In this document: positions 5,486-11,340 of the stretch, piece after piece
How the letters are laid out: the number at the start of each line of letters is the position of its first letter
Position numbering within the stretch: position 1 is the first letter of the stretch
Source of the DNA: Pseudomonadota bacterium
GTDB lineage: Bacteria; Pseudomonadota; Alphaproteobacteria; Acetobacterales; Acetobacteraceae
Assembly: GCA_021828605.1 (NCBI GenBank)
Contig: JAJZEG010000052.1
Location: 1 to 11,340 of the forward strand
Direction of reading: 5' to 3'
DNA: 11,340 nt
Position numbers and translations under genes: made by a program
Notes under the pieces: model-generated
The model's input: the letters and a program-made list of their open reading frames with translations, nothing else
Databases searched by the model: none
What the model was told of the DNA's origin: nothing

Positions 5486-5697
5486 TGACCTTGCCCCGTG
5501 GTTTTCATCCAGGAATGATTAGAGTCCGGCCCCTGGAAGGACGGACAGATGAAACGGTCACGATTTTCGGAAGAGCAGATCATTGGGGTGCTGAGGGAGG
5601 CGGAAGCTGGGGCGAGTGCTGCTGTGCTTGCCCGCAAGCATGGGGTTTCCGAGGCGACCCTCTACAACTGGAAAGCCACGTATGGCGGGCTGGAGGG
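5486..5697 (+). mobile_element. Left-end remnant of an IS3-family insertion sequence
   Basis: The segment starts with TGACCTTGCCCCGTGG, which resembles terminal repeats of IS3-family (IS407-like) elements, and runs into the orfA start 60 bp later. Coding similarity to OrfA stops near 5697. No orfB, and no inverted copy of the end sequence (CCACGGGGCAAGGTCA), is present to the right, so the element is truncated and cannot move by itself. Confidence 0.65.
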
Positions 5698-5716
5698 TAA
5701 TCCCCCCTGCGATTAA
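5549..5716 (+). pseudogene. Truncated IS3-family transposase OrfA
   Basis: The frame from ATG 5549 reads MKRSRFSEEQIIGVLREAEA and then a helix-turn-helix, LARKHGVSEATLYNWKATYG, followed by GLEG. This is the N-terminal DNA-binding half of an IS3/IS407-type OrfA. After about 50 codons the typical YGG(L/M)E...EAKRL continuation is lost and the frame ends at a TAA after only 55 residues, against roughly 85-100 in intact OrfA. The programmed-frameshift region and OrfB are missing. Confidence 0.75.
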
Positions 5717-5784
5717 CGGGCTTGATAAATAGAGTTATTTCGGCAGATCGCACAAGGCGATGACCGATGATTTTGCCGCGATTG

Positions 5785-5818
5785 GCCGCCGATCCTGACC
5801 GGGGCCAGGATCGGCGGC
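5785..5818 (-). terminator. Strong stem-loop downstream of the dehydrogenase gene
   Basis: A perfect 13-bp stem (GCCGCCGATCCTG at 5785-5797 with CAGGATCGGCGGC at 5806-5818) has an 8-nt loop and begins 9 bp after the stop of the minus-strand dehydrogenase. There is no T-tract immediately behind it, so it may be an imperfect intrinsic terminator or a 3'-end stabiliser. Confidence 0.55.
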
Positions 5819-5827
5819 GGCGCAAAA

Positions 5828-6559
5828 TTATTCCATGAACCAGCCGTGGCTGACTACCATCGACTGGCCGGTTAGGGCGTTGGTGGGGAAGCCTGCGAAA
5901 TAGAGCACGGCGCTGGCGACGTCATCGACGGTGGTGAATTCGCCATCGACGGTGTCTTTGAGCATGACGTTGCGGATCACCTCATCCTCGGTGCGCACGA
6001 AGCCGGGGCAGACCACGTTGGCGCGCACGCCATGTTCGGCGCCCTCTTTGGCGAGCACTTTGCACAGGCCGATCAGGCCATGTTTGGCGGTGACGTATGG
6101 CGCTTTGAGTTTGCTCGCTTCTTTGGAATGGACCGAGCCGATATAGACCACCGCGCCGCTTTTTTGGGCGTACATATATTTCAGGCAGGCGCGGGTGGTG
6201 AGGAAGGCGCCGTCGAGATGGATGGCGAGGAGTTTTTTCCAGTCGGCGAATGGGAAATCGACTAGGGGCTTGACGATCTGGATCCCGGCATTGCTGACCA
6301 GCAGGTCGATTTTGCCGAATTTTTTGAAGGCGGCATCGACGCCGTCTTGGACTTGCTGTTCGTCAGCCACATCCATCGCGATGGCGAAGGCTTCGGGGCC
6401 GGATTTGCCAATCTCGGCGGCGGTGGCCTGGGCGGCATCAAGATTGAGGTCGGCGATCACGGCGTGGCCGCCTTCGCGGGCGAATTGTTCGGCGATGGCA
6501 CGGCCAATGCCGCTGGCGGCACCGGTGATAATGCCAACTTTTCCGTCAAAACGAGCCAT
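5828..6559 (-). CDS. bdhA: 3-hydroxybutyrate dehydrogenase (SDR family)
   Basis: This 243-aa short-chain dehydrogenase probably interconverts (R)-3-hydroxybutyrate and acetoacetate with NAD+ in the cytosol. It has the cofactor motif TGAASGIG (12-19), an acidic residue at the end of beta-2 (IADLN, D37) that favours NAD(H), NAG (90-92), Ser142 in GSVHSKEAS, and Tyr155/Lys159 in YVTAKHG. The stretch [20 protein letters not shown] and the later CPGFVRT are typical of bacterial 3-hydroxybutyrate dehydrogenases. The position often held by the catalytic Asn reads His (AIHLDG). AAGGA lies upstream of the ATG. It is last in a co-directional set with acetoacetate decarboxylase and a patatin, which supports a ketone-body/PHB role. 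Another hydroxyacyl substrate is possible. Confidence 0.82.
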   Translation of the reverse strand: MARFDGKVGIITGAASGIGRAIAEQFAREGGHAVIADLNLDAAQATAAEIGKSGPEAFAIAMDVADEQQVQDGVDAAFKKFGKIDLLVSNAGIQIVKPLVDFPFADWKKLLAIHLDGAFLTTRACLKYMYAQKSGAVVYIGSVHSKEASKLKAPYVTAKHGLIGLCKVLAKEGAEHGVRANVVCPGFVRTEDEVIRNVMLKDTVDGEFTTVDDVASAVLYFAGFPTNALTGQSMVVSHGWFME

Positions 6560-6598
6560 AGGTGTTTCCTTTCGGTGGTTTAAGAGAGTTCATCAAGC

Positions 6599-6740
6599 GC
6601 GCCGGGTTGGTCGGCGGCGGCGCGCCAAATATCAGGCGCCGGGTTGGTCGGCGGCGGCGCGCCAAATATCAGGCGCCGGGTTGGTCGGCGGCGGCGCGCC
6701 AAATATCAGGCGCCGGGTTGGTCGGCGGCGGCGCGCCAAA
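6599..6740. repeat. 37-bp tandem repeat (about 3.8 units)
   Basis: Four head-to-tail units begin at 6599, 6636, 6673 and 6710. The last is cut after 31 bases. The unit begins GCGCCGGGTTGGTCGG, contains GGCGGCGGCGCGCC and ends AAATATCAG. The complete units are identical by eye. The array fills the gap between the acetoacetate decarboxylase stop (6750) and the dehydrogenase start (6559). Because 37 is not a multiple of three it produces spurious Gly/Ala/Arg ORFs. Each unit can fold through GGCGC...GCGCC. Confidence 0.95.
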
Positions 6741-6749
6741 CATAAAACT

Positions 6750-7487
6750 TTAACCCAAATAATCATGGACCACGTCGCCGAGGCCGAGCGTCAGATCGGC
6801 GATGATATGGGTGGCGGAGATGATTTCGCGCACTGGCAAATCGGCGACCGGGGCGAGCGCGTGCGGGTACAGGCCGAGCGCGCCGGGGCCGGTCCAGGCA
6901 CCTTTCAGGTTGATATCGGCGAGGTAATAGCGGACCAGTTCGCAAATGCGCGGGCTGCCATCGACATGGGGGATGATTTTCAAAAGAAAGCTGGGTTCGG
7001 CGAGGGATTTCAGCACGGCGTCGTGATCAAGCGTGCGGTGCTTATAGCCCATGGTGCCGGTGGCGACGCGGATTTTGCCGTAATCGAGGGTGCCGACCAG
7101 CGTGTCGATTTCGACTTCGAGCACCGGGTTGGCGAGTTTTTTCGGGAAACCCCAGAGTTCGCGCCCGCCAGCGATGGGCGGGTGGTCGTTGAGGAACATT
7201 GAATGGACGTAGCCGCCTTTCTGGCCGTTCAGGCTGACCGGGATGACTTGGCCGGATTCGGTGTAATCGCCGAAGCCGGTGCTGTCGGGCATGCGGATGA
7301 ATTCGTATTTGACCACGTCATCGGCGAGTTCGAGCGGGGCGGGGATGATTTTTTCGAGCGCCGCGCGATCAGTCCGGTAGGTGATGATCAGATATTCGCG
7401 GTTGACGAAGCGATAGGGGCCCATCGGAAAGCCGGGGCTGGTGAGCGGCATGGCGTAGGCGGATTGGCGCACCGTTTTGGCGTCCAT
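6750..7487 (-). CDS. adc: Acetoacetate decarboxylase
   Basis: This 245-aa protein decarboxylates acetoacetate to acetone and CO2 through a Schiff-base lysine. [13 protein letters not shown] (108-120) holds the catalytic Lys116 and neighbouring Lys117, equivalent to K115/K116 of the Clostridium enzyme. The other active-site residues follow with the same one-residue offset: Arg30 (VNREY), Glu62 (KYEF) and Glu77 (YTESG). Length is normal and AGGAG lies just upstream of the ATG. The gene sits 18 bp after the patatin gene and upstream of the dehydrogenase. Together the latter two would interconvert 3-hydroxybutyrate, acetoacetate and acetone. Some family members act on other beta-keto acids, but conservation of all these residues favours true decarboxylase activity. 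Confidence 0.92.
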   Translation of the reverse strand: MDAKTVRQSAYAMPLTSPGFPMGPYRFVNREYLIITYRTDRAALEKIIPAPLELADDVVKYEFIRMPDSTGFGDYTESGQVIPVSLNGQKGGYVHSMFLNDHPPIAGGRELWGFPKKLANPVLEVEIDTLVGTLDYGKIRVATGTMGYKHRTLDHDAVLKSLAEPSFLLKIIPHVDGSPRICELVRYYLADINLKGAWTGPGALGLYPHALAPVADLPVREIISATHIIADLTLGLGDVVHDYLG

Positions 7488-7505
7488 GGGAATTCTCCTG
7501 TGCGG

Positions 7506-8672
7506 TTAAGCGGTGGGTTTGGCGATATCGAAGGTGCGCATCGCGCGCTCGGGGGCGTGGGGTTCGCGCCAGGGGGCGGCGTCGAGGGCGCGTTTTGCGT
7601 CCTGTTGGCCTTCTTCCCAGCGTTGTTCGGCGGTGAGCCGGTCGAACTGGAAGTCTTTTTGCGAGCCTTGGGGTTGATCCGGGCGGTAGATCAGATGGAC
7701 CACGTCGATTTGCGCGGGGCAGGCGAAATCATGCAGGAAACTGGCGACCGGATCGGCGTGTAGGTCGGCGGGCAGGCGTTCGATGAAGGCGGCGACTTGG
7801 CGGCGCAGATTTTGGCGGCGCTGTTCCTGATCGGTCGCGGCGCGGGTGCGGCTGGAATAGCGGATATCCTTGTCGCGCTCGGCCACCTCATCGAGGGTGG
7901 TGGGCATTGGGCCGCGGGCGGGAAACAGATCGATTTGGAACACCAGACTGCTACGGCGCGGCTCGGTGCTCATCATATATTCGAGCGGGGTGTTGGAAAC
8001 CAGACCGCCATCCCAATAGGCTTCGCCGTCGATTTCGATGGGTGGAAAGCCGGGCGGCAGGGCGCCGCTGGCCATGATATGGTCGGCGGTGATGGTGCGA
8101 TCGGTATTGTCGAAATAGACCATATTGCCGGTGCGAACCTGCACCGCGCCGACGGCGAGGCGGGTATGGCGGCTGTTGATCCGGTCGAAATCGACCAATT
8201 CATCGAGGGTCGTGCGCAGCAGGCTGGTGTCATAAAAGCTGAGCGGGGTGGGCTGGGCCAGGAAATCGAGCGGCGGGCGCGGGCGGAAAAAGCCGGGCTG
8301 GCCGAACATCACCGCGTTCATCGCGCCCAGTTTTTGCTCGATTGTCGGCATGAAGGGGAGTTTGAGCGCGCCGAGATTGGCCGGGGCGGCGGTGATGCGC
8401 GACCAGAATTCGCGCAGCCGGTCCAGCCGGTGATGCGGTTCGTTGCCGGCGATCAGGCTGGCATTGATCGCGCCGATGGAGACGCCGATTACCCAATCCG
8501 GCTCGAAATCATGGGTGGCGAGCGCTTCGAAGGCGCCCGCCTGATAGGCGCCGAGGGCGCCGCCGCCTTGGAGCAGGAGCACGGTGCGCTGGGGGTCCAT
8601 GTGCTGAGGGTCCATGTGCTGAGGGTTGGGCGTGGGTTGCGGTTTGGCGGCGGGTTTGAGTTTGGTGGGCAT
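7506..8672 (-). CDS. Patatin-like phospholipase/esterase with C-terminal DUF3734-type region
   Basis: This 388-aa patatin-fold serine hydrolase has the oxyanion-hole loop GGGALG (36-41), nucleophile Ser65 in GVSIG, and the catalytic Asp221 in DGGL, so the Ser-Asp dyad is complete. The C-terminal ~120 residues (RDKDIRYSSRTRAATDQEQR onwards) match the extension seen in patatins associated with hydroxybutyrate genes, usually called DUF3734. There is no signal peptide. The longer in-frame start at 8714 has no ribosome binding site. ATG 8672 has AAAGG about 9 nt upstream, so I prefer it. The N-terminus carries a short tandem duplication, QHMDPQHMDPQ. It is first in an apparent operon with adc and the dehydrogenase. 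The natural substrate is unproven; lipid esters or PHB-derived oligomers are candidates. Confidence 0.88.
   Translation of the reverse strand: MPTKLKPAAKPQPTPNPQHMDPQHMDPQRTVLLLQGGGALGAYQAGAFEALATHDFEPDWVIGVSIGAINASLIAGNEPHHRLDRLREFWSRITAAPANLGALKLPFMPTIEQKLGAMNAVMFGQPGFFRPRPPLDFLAQPTPLSFYDTSLLRTTLDELVDFDRINSRHTRLAVGAVQVRTGNMVYFDNTDRTITADHIMASGALPPGFPPIEIDGEAYWDGGLVSNTPLEYMMSTEPRRSSLVFQIDLFPARGPMPTTLDEVAERDKDIRYSSRTRAATDQEQRRQNLRRQVAAFIERLPADLHADPVASFLHDFACPAQIDVVHLIYRPDQPQGSQKDFQFDRLTAEQRWEEGQQDAKRALDAAPWREPHAPERAMRTFDIAKPTA
8594..8624. repeat. Short tandem duplication in the patatin gene
   Basis: GTCCATGTGCTGAGG occurs twice in a row (with a third partial GTGCTGAGG start context to its left), encoding the repeated HMDPQ near the patatin N-terminus. 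It preserves the frame (15-nt unit). Confidence 0.6.
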
Positions 8673-8860
8673 TAAATGGAACCTTTTGGTAATGATAACG
8701 GACGCGATGGCCATTATGTGAGGCGGGGTTCAGAATCGGTCAAGTTGCATTGCAGCAGAACACGGAGAGTTGCTTGGGTTACGGGTGAGGAGTTCGGCTT
8801 TAATATCTGATTTTAAATAAAATTTATTGAAATGACAGATTTGTGAAGCGGCGCGGTGGG

Positions 8861-9796
8861 TTAGAAATGGCTCCAGCCGAGGCGGGTGGGTAAAGCGGGT
8901 GCGGGGTTATCGAGGAGCGAAATGCCGGGGGTGCCTTCGGCGAAATGACCGATGCAGGTGAGCGGGATCGGGGCGCAGGCGGTGCGGAGTAATTCGGCGT
9001 GATCGGGGTGGGCTGCGACAATCAGTTCGTAATCATCGCCGCCGGTGAGACGCGGGATCAGCCAGTCGGGGCCGAGGCTGGCGGCTTGCGGCGAGGCGGG
9101 GACGCAGGCTGCGTGAATATGCGCGTGCAGCGCGGAGGACTGGCAGAGATGATTGAGATCCTGCAACAGCCCGTCCGAGACATCGATTGCGGCATGGATC
9201 CAGGGGTGAAGGGGTAGGAGCAGGCGTGGTTCGGGTAGCAGGCGTCGGGTGCGGAAAAAGCCGGTCGGGTCATTGAGGTCGCCGCGCGCGGCGGCGAGGC
9301 CGAGGGCGGCGTCGCCGATGGTGCCGGTGACGAAAATCGCATCGCCTGGTTTGGCGCCGTTGCGGCGCCAGGCGGTGCCCGGTTCGATGGTGCCGAGCAT
9401 GGTGACGCTGCAGGCGAGCGGGCCCGGGGTTGAGGTGCTGTCCCCGCCGATCAGGGTGACCGTGTAGGTCGCCTGGTCGGCGGCGAGGCCATCCGCGAAG
9501 GATTGCAGCCAGCCATCGGGCAGATCGGGGCGGAGCGCGGTGGTGAGCAGATAATAGAGCGGCGTTGCGCCCATCGCCGCGAGATCGGAGAGGTTGCGGC
9601 GGAGTAGTTTGCGGGCGATCAGATCGGGCGGGTCATCGGGCAGGAAATGGATGGTTTCGATCATTTGATCGACGGTGATCACTTGCTCGCGCGCGGCATC
9701 GGGGCGCAGCACGGCGGCGTCGTCGGTGAGGCCGAGACCGGGTGGGGCGGCGAGCGGGGCGAATAAACGGGCGATGCGCTCGAATTCGCCGCTCAT
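8861..9796 (-). CDS. thiL: Thiamine-monophosphate kinase
   Basis: ThiL phosphorylates thiamine monophosphate to thiamine pyrophosphate with ATP, the last step of cofactor synthesis. The 311-aa protein carries the AIR-synthase-like motifs GLTDDAAVL (22-30), TVDQMIETIHF (41-51), IGGDSTSTP (116-124), IDVSDGLLQDL (204-214) and TGGDDYEL (251-258), which hold the metal/ATP-binding aspartates. I chose the ATG at 9796 (MSGEFERIARLFAPLA) because it matches the family N-terminus. The longer frame upstream overlaps the nusB coding region. It begins 4 bp after the nusB stop, so it is the last gene of the ribB-ribH-nusB-thiL operon. Confidence 0.95.
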   Translation of the reverse strand: MSGEFERIARLFAPLAAPPGLGLTDDAAVLRPDAAREQVITVDQMIETIHFLPDDPPDLIARKLLRRNLSDLAAMGATPLYYLLTTALRPDLPDGWLQSFADGLAADQATYTVTLIGGDSTSTPGPLACSVTMLGTIEPGTAWRRNGAKPGDAIFVTGTIGDAALGLAAARGDLNDPTGFFRTRRLLPEPRLLLPLHPWIHAAIDVSDGLLQDLNHLCQSSALHAHIHAACVPASPQAASLGPDWLIPRLTGGDDYELIVAAHPDHAELLRTACAPIPLTCIGHFAEGTPGISLLDNPAPALPTRLGWSHF

Positions 9797-9800
9797 GCTG

Positions 9801-10316
9801 TCACGGCGTGGGGCTGGTTTGGAAATCGGCCGGGCGGAGGGTGTGGGCGATGCGGTCGAGCATGGCGTTGGCGAGTTGCACCGCGTCATCGGCGAAGAAA
9901 CCATGGGCGATGTCGAGATATTCGTTGATCACCACGCGGGCGGGCGGGCCATCGCTCATCCGCAATTCGGCGGCGGCGGCGCGCAGCAAAGCGCGCAGCA
10001 CCGGGTCGAGCCGGGGCATCGGCCAGGATTCGGGCAGGTTGGCGGCGATCAGCGGGTCGATCTGGTCCTGTTCGGTGGTGGCGCGGCGGACGATGTTGGC
10101 GAACAGAGAAGCGTTGGCGTCCGGGCTGAGGCCGTCATCGATGCGGGTGGCGATGGTGATCGCTTGGGTGCCCGCTGGCGGGTGCGGCGGTTTGGTCAGG
10201 CGGTGGCGGATGAATTGATCGATCACGGTTTCGGCGGAGTCGCTGCTTTGTTCGCTTTGATACAAGGCTTGTACGGCGGCGACGCGGGCCAGGGTGCGCG
10301 GGCGGGCGGTGACCAT
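9801..10316 (-). CDS. nusB: Transcription antitermination factor NusB
   Basis: This is a 171-aa all-helical RNA-binding factor that joins NusE/S10 on boxA RNA in rRNA antitermination. The N-terminal RTLARVAAVQALYQSEQSS is the characteristic NusB arginine-rich start. The C-terminal part has LDPVLRALLRAAAAELR and VVINEYLDIAHGFFADD, matching the family core and its C-terminal helices. The start is only 2 bp downstream of the ribH stop and the gene ends 4 bp before thiL, so it is surely cotranscribed. Confidence 0.95.
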   Translation of the reverse strand: MVTARPRTLARVAAVQALYQSEQSSDSAETVIDQFIRHRLTKPPHPPAGTQAITIATRIDDGLSPDANASLFANIVRRATTEQDQIDPLIAANLPESWPMPRLDPVLRALLRAAAAELRMSDGPPARVVINEYLDIAHGFFADDAVQLANAMLDRIAHTLRPADFQTSPTP

Positions 10317-10318
10317 GG

Positions 10319-10801
10319 TTAGGCGGCTCCCAGTTCGCGGGCGATGGCGATTTGGCGCAGGCAGGCGATGGCGGCTTCAGCACCTTTATTGGGGCCGGTT
10401 TCCGCACTGCGCGCTTCGGCCTGGGTGAGGGTTTCGACGGTGAGCAAAGCGGTGCCCAGCGCGATGCCGTATTGCAGGCTGACCTGGATCAGGCCGGTCA
10501 TCGCACTCGAACAGATATAGTCATAATGGTCGGTCTCGCCGCGCACCACGCAGCCGAGCGCGATATAGCCATCGAAACGCTGGGTGCCGCGCAACGCGAT
10601 GCGCAACGCCTGGGGCAGCTCGAACGCGCCCGCGACATCGATCGCCTGATGGGTCGCCCCCGCTTGCGCAAGGAGCGAAACAGCGGATTGGGTCATGCCA
10701 TCGACGATGGCGCGGTAATAGGGCGCGCGGATCAGCAGGATATGGGGTTTCGGGCCTGAGATTTGTGGGATTGCGCCGAGAATGGCGTCGGCGGTGCTCA
10801 T
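10319..10801 (-). CDS. ribH: 6,7-dimethyl-8-ribityllumazine synthase
   Basis: RibH condenses 5-amino-6-ribitylamino-uracil with 3,4-dihydroxy-2-butanone 4-phosphate to give lumazine, the penultimate step of riboflavin synthesis. The 160-aa protein shows GAFELP (58-63), the loop VVRGETDHYDYIC with the catalytic-type His92, and GPNKGAEAA (136-144), which contributes to phosphate/substrate binding. Its ATG overlaps the TGA of the upstream RibB-like gene (ATGA, 10798-10801), so translation is probably coupled. The dihydroxybutanone phosphate made by that upstream protein is its substrate. Confidence 0.95.
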   Translation of the reverse strand: MSTADAILGAIPQISGPKPHILLIRAPYYRAIVDGMTQSAVSLLAQAGATHQAIDVAGAFELPQALRIALRGTQRFDGYIALGCVVRGETDHYDYICSSAMTGLIQVSLQYGIALGTALLTVETLTQAEARSAETGPNKGAEAAIACLRQIAIARELGAA

Positions 10802-11340
10802 CGGGTGGGTTCGGTGATGGCGCGTTGCTCGGTGATGTTGAGCCCATAGCCTTCGAGGCCGATCACCGGGCGTTGGTGGTTGGTGAGCAGGATCATGTCA
10901 TGGACGCCGAGATCGGTGAGGATTTGCGCGCCGATGCCGTAATCGCGCAGCACCGGATCGGGCTTGGCGCCGCCGGTGATCTGGCGCAGGCGGAGTGAAA
11001 TTGCGTCGGCGCGGGCTTCGCGGATCAGCACCACCACGCCGCGACCGGCCTCGGCGATCTGGGCCATCGCGCGGCGTAGATCGCGGACATGGGTGCCACC
11101 CAGAATATCATCGATGGTGCTGATTGCGTGCATGCGCACCAGAACCGGGCCCTCGGTGGTGAGGTCACCTTGGACCAAAGCCAGATGCTCGACCTGATCG
11201 ATGTTGTTGGTGAAGCTGAGCAGGCGCCAGGACTGGCCGGTGCCATCGGTGACCGGGCCTTCGCCGGTGCGGCGGATCAGTTTTTCGGTGGTGCGGCGAT
11301 GGGCGATCAGATCGGCGATGGTACCGAGTTTGAGGTTGTG
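10798..11340 (-). CDS. ribB: RibBA-like protein, C-terminal part with degenerate GTP cyclohydrolase II domain (5' end off the window)
   Basis: 180 residues are visible, open at the right edge. The first, HNLKLGTIADLIAHR, is the end of a 3,4-dihydroxy-2-butanone-4-phosphate synthase (RibB) domain. The rest aligns with GTP cyclohydrolase II (RibA): LALVQGDL, VLVRMHA, and NHQRPVIGLEGYGLNI near the end. The RibA zinc site normally reads RVHSECLTGD...SLRCDCGEQL. Here it is RMHAISTIDD...THVRDLRRA, so all three zinc-binding cysteines are replaced. By analogy with described RibBX proteins, only the RibB activity is expected and a separate ribA should exist elsewhere. Whether the RibB domain is intact cannot be seen here. 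It heads the visible operon into ribH. Confidence 0.85.
   Translation of the reverse strand, partial: HNLKLGTIADLIAHRRTTEKLIRRTGEGPVTDGTGQSWRLLSFTNNIDQVEHLALVQGDLTTEGPVLVRMHAISTIDDILGGTHVRDLRRAMAQIAEAGRGVVVLIREARADAISLRLRQITGGAKPDPVLRDYGIGAQILTDLGVHDMILLTNHQRPVIGLEGYGLNITEQRAITEPTR

Noticed and set aside
6599..6740. CRISPR array
   Set aside because: The 37-bp units are contiguous and identical with no spacers, so this is a tandem minisatellite. No cas genes are nearby.
7797..8675. 292-aa plus-strand frame opposite the patatin gene
   Set aside because: It is an antisense shadow of the patatin coding sequence and has no family features.
8673..8714. Longer patatin start at 8714
   Set aside because: There is no ribosome binding site upstream, whereas the start at 8672 has AAAGG at a good distance.

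Overview
The window looks like a GC-rich alphaproteobacterial chromosome, probably Acetobacteraceae or a close relative. That is inferred from the gene orders rpmF-plsX and ribB-ribH-nusB-thiL, the patatin/acetoacetate decarboxylase/3-hydroxybutyrate dehydrogenase set, and the overall base composition. No taxon can be proven from the sequence alone.

Region 1 (1-2013, minus strand) holds rpmF followed by plsX, which runs off the left edge. Upstream of them lies a secreted Tyr/Pro-rich protein with a collagen-like Gly-Gly-Pro tail.

Region 2 (about 2126-5700, plus strand) is an accessory island with lower GC and mixed codon use. It contains two copies of a roughly 440 bp module. Each copy has the same promoter region, a ~100-aa protein of unknown family, and, overlapping that gene's stop codon by 8 nt, a precursor peptide starting MRELVSGEI(A/E)FVSGG. 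That start is a textbook double-glycine leader of the class II microcin/bacteriocin type. The leader is nearly identical in the two copies, while the mature parts differ almost completely. Each precursor is followed by a small hydrophobic protein (94 aa, very AT-rich; 56 aa) in the position of an immunity protein. A 367-aa sulfotransferase-like protein lies between the units. A double-glycine peptide next to a sulfotransferase recalls the RaxX/RaxST arrangement of Xanthomonas. The dedicated peptidase-containing ABC exporter is not in the window. The island ends in a truncated IS3-family insertion sequence.

Region 3 (5828-8672, minus strand) is a likely ketone-body/polyhydroxybutyrate operon: patatin-like hydrolase, acetoacetate decarboxylase and 3-hydroxybutyrate dehydrogenase. 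A 37-bp minisatellite sits between the last two genes.

Region 4 (8861-11340, minus strand) is the riboflavin/thiamine/NusB operon: a RibBA-like protein whose GTP-cyclohydrolase II domain lacks the zinc cysteines, then ribH, nusB and thiL, with junctions of -4, 2 and 4 bp.
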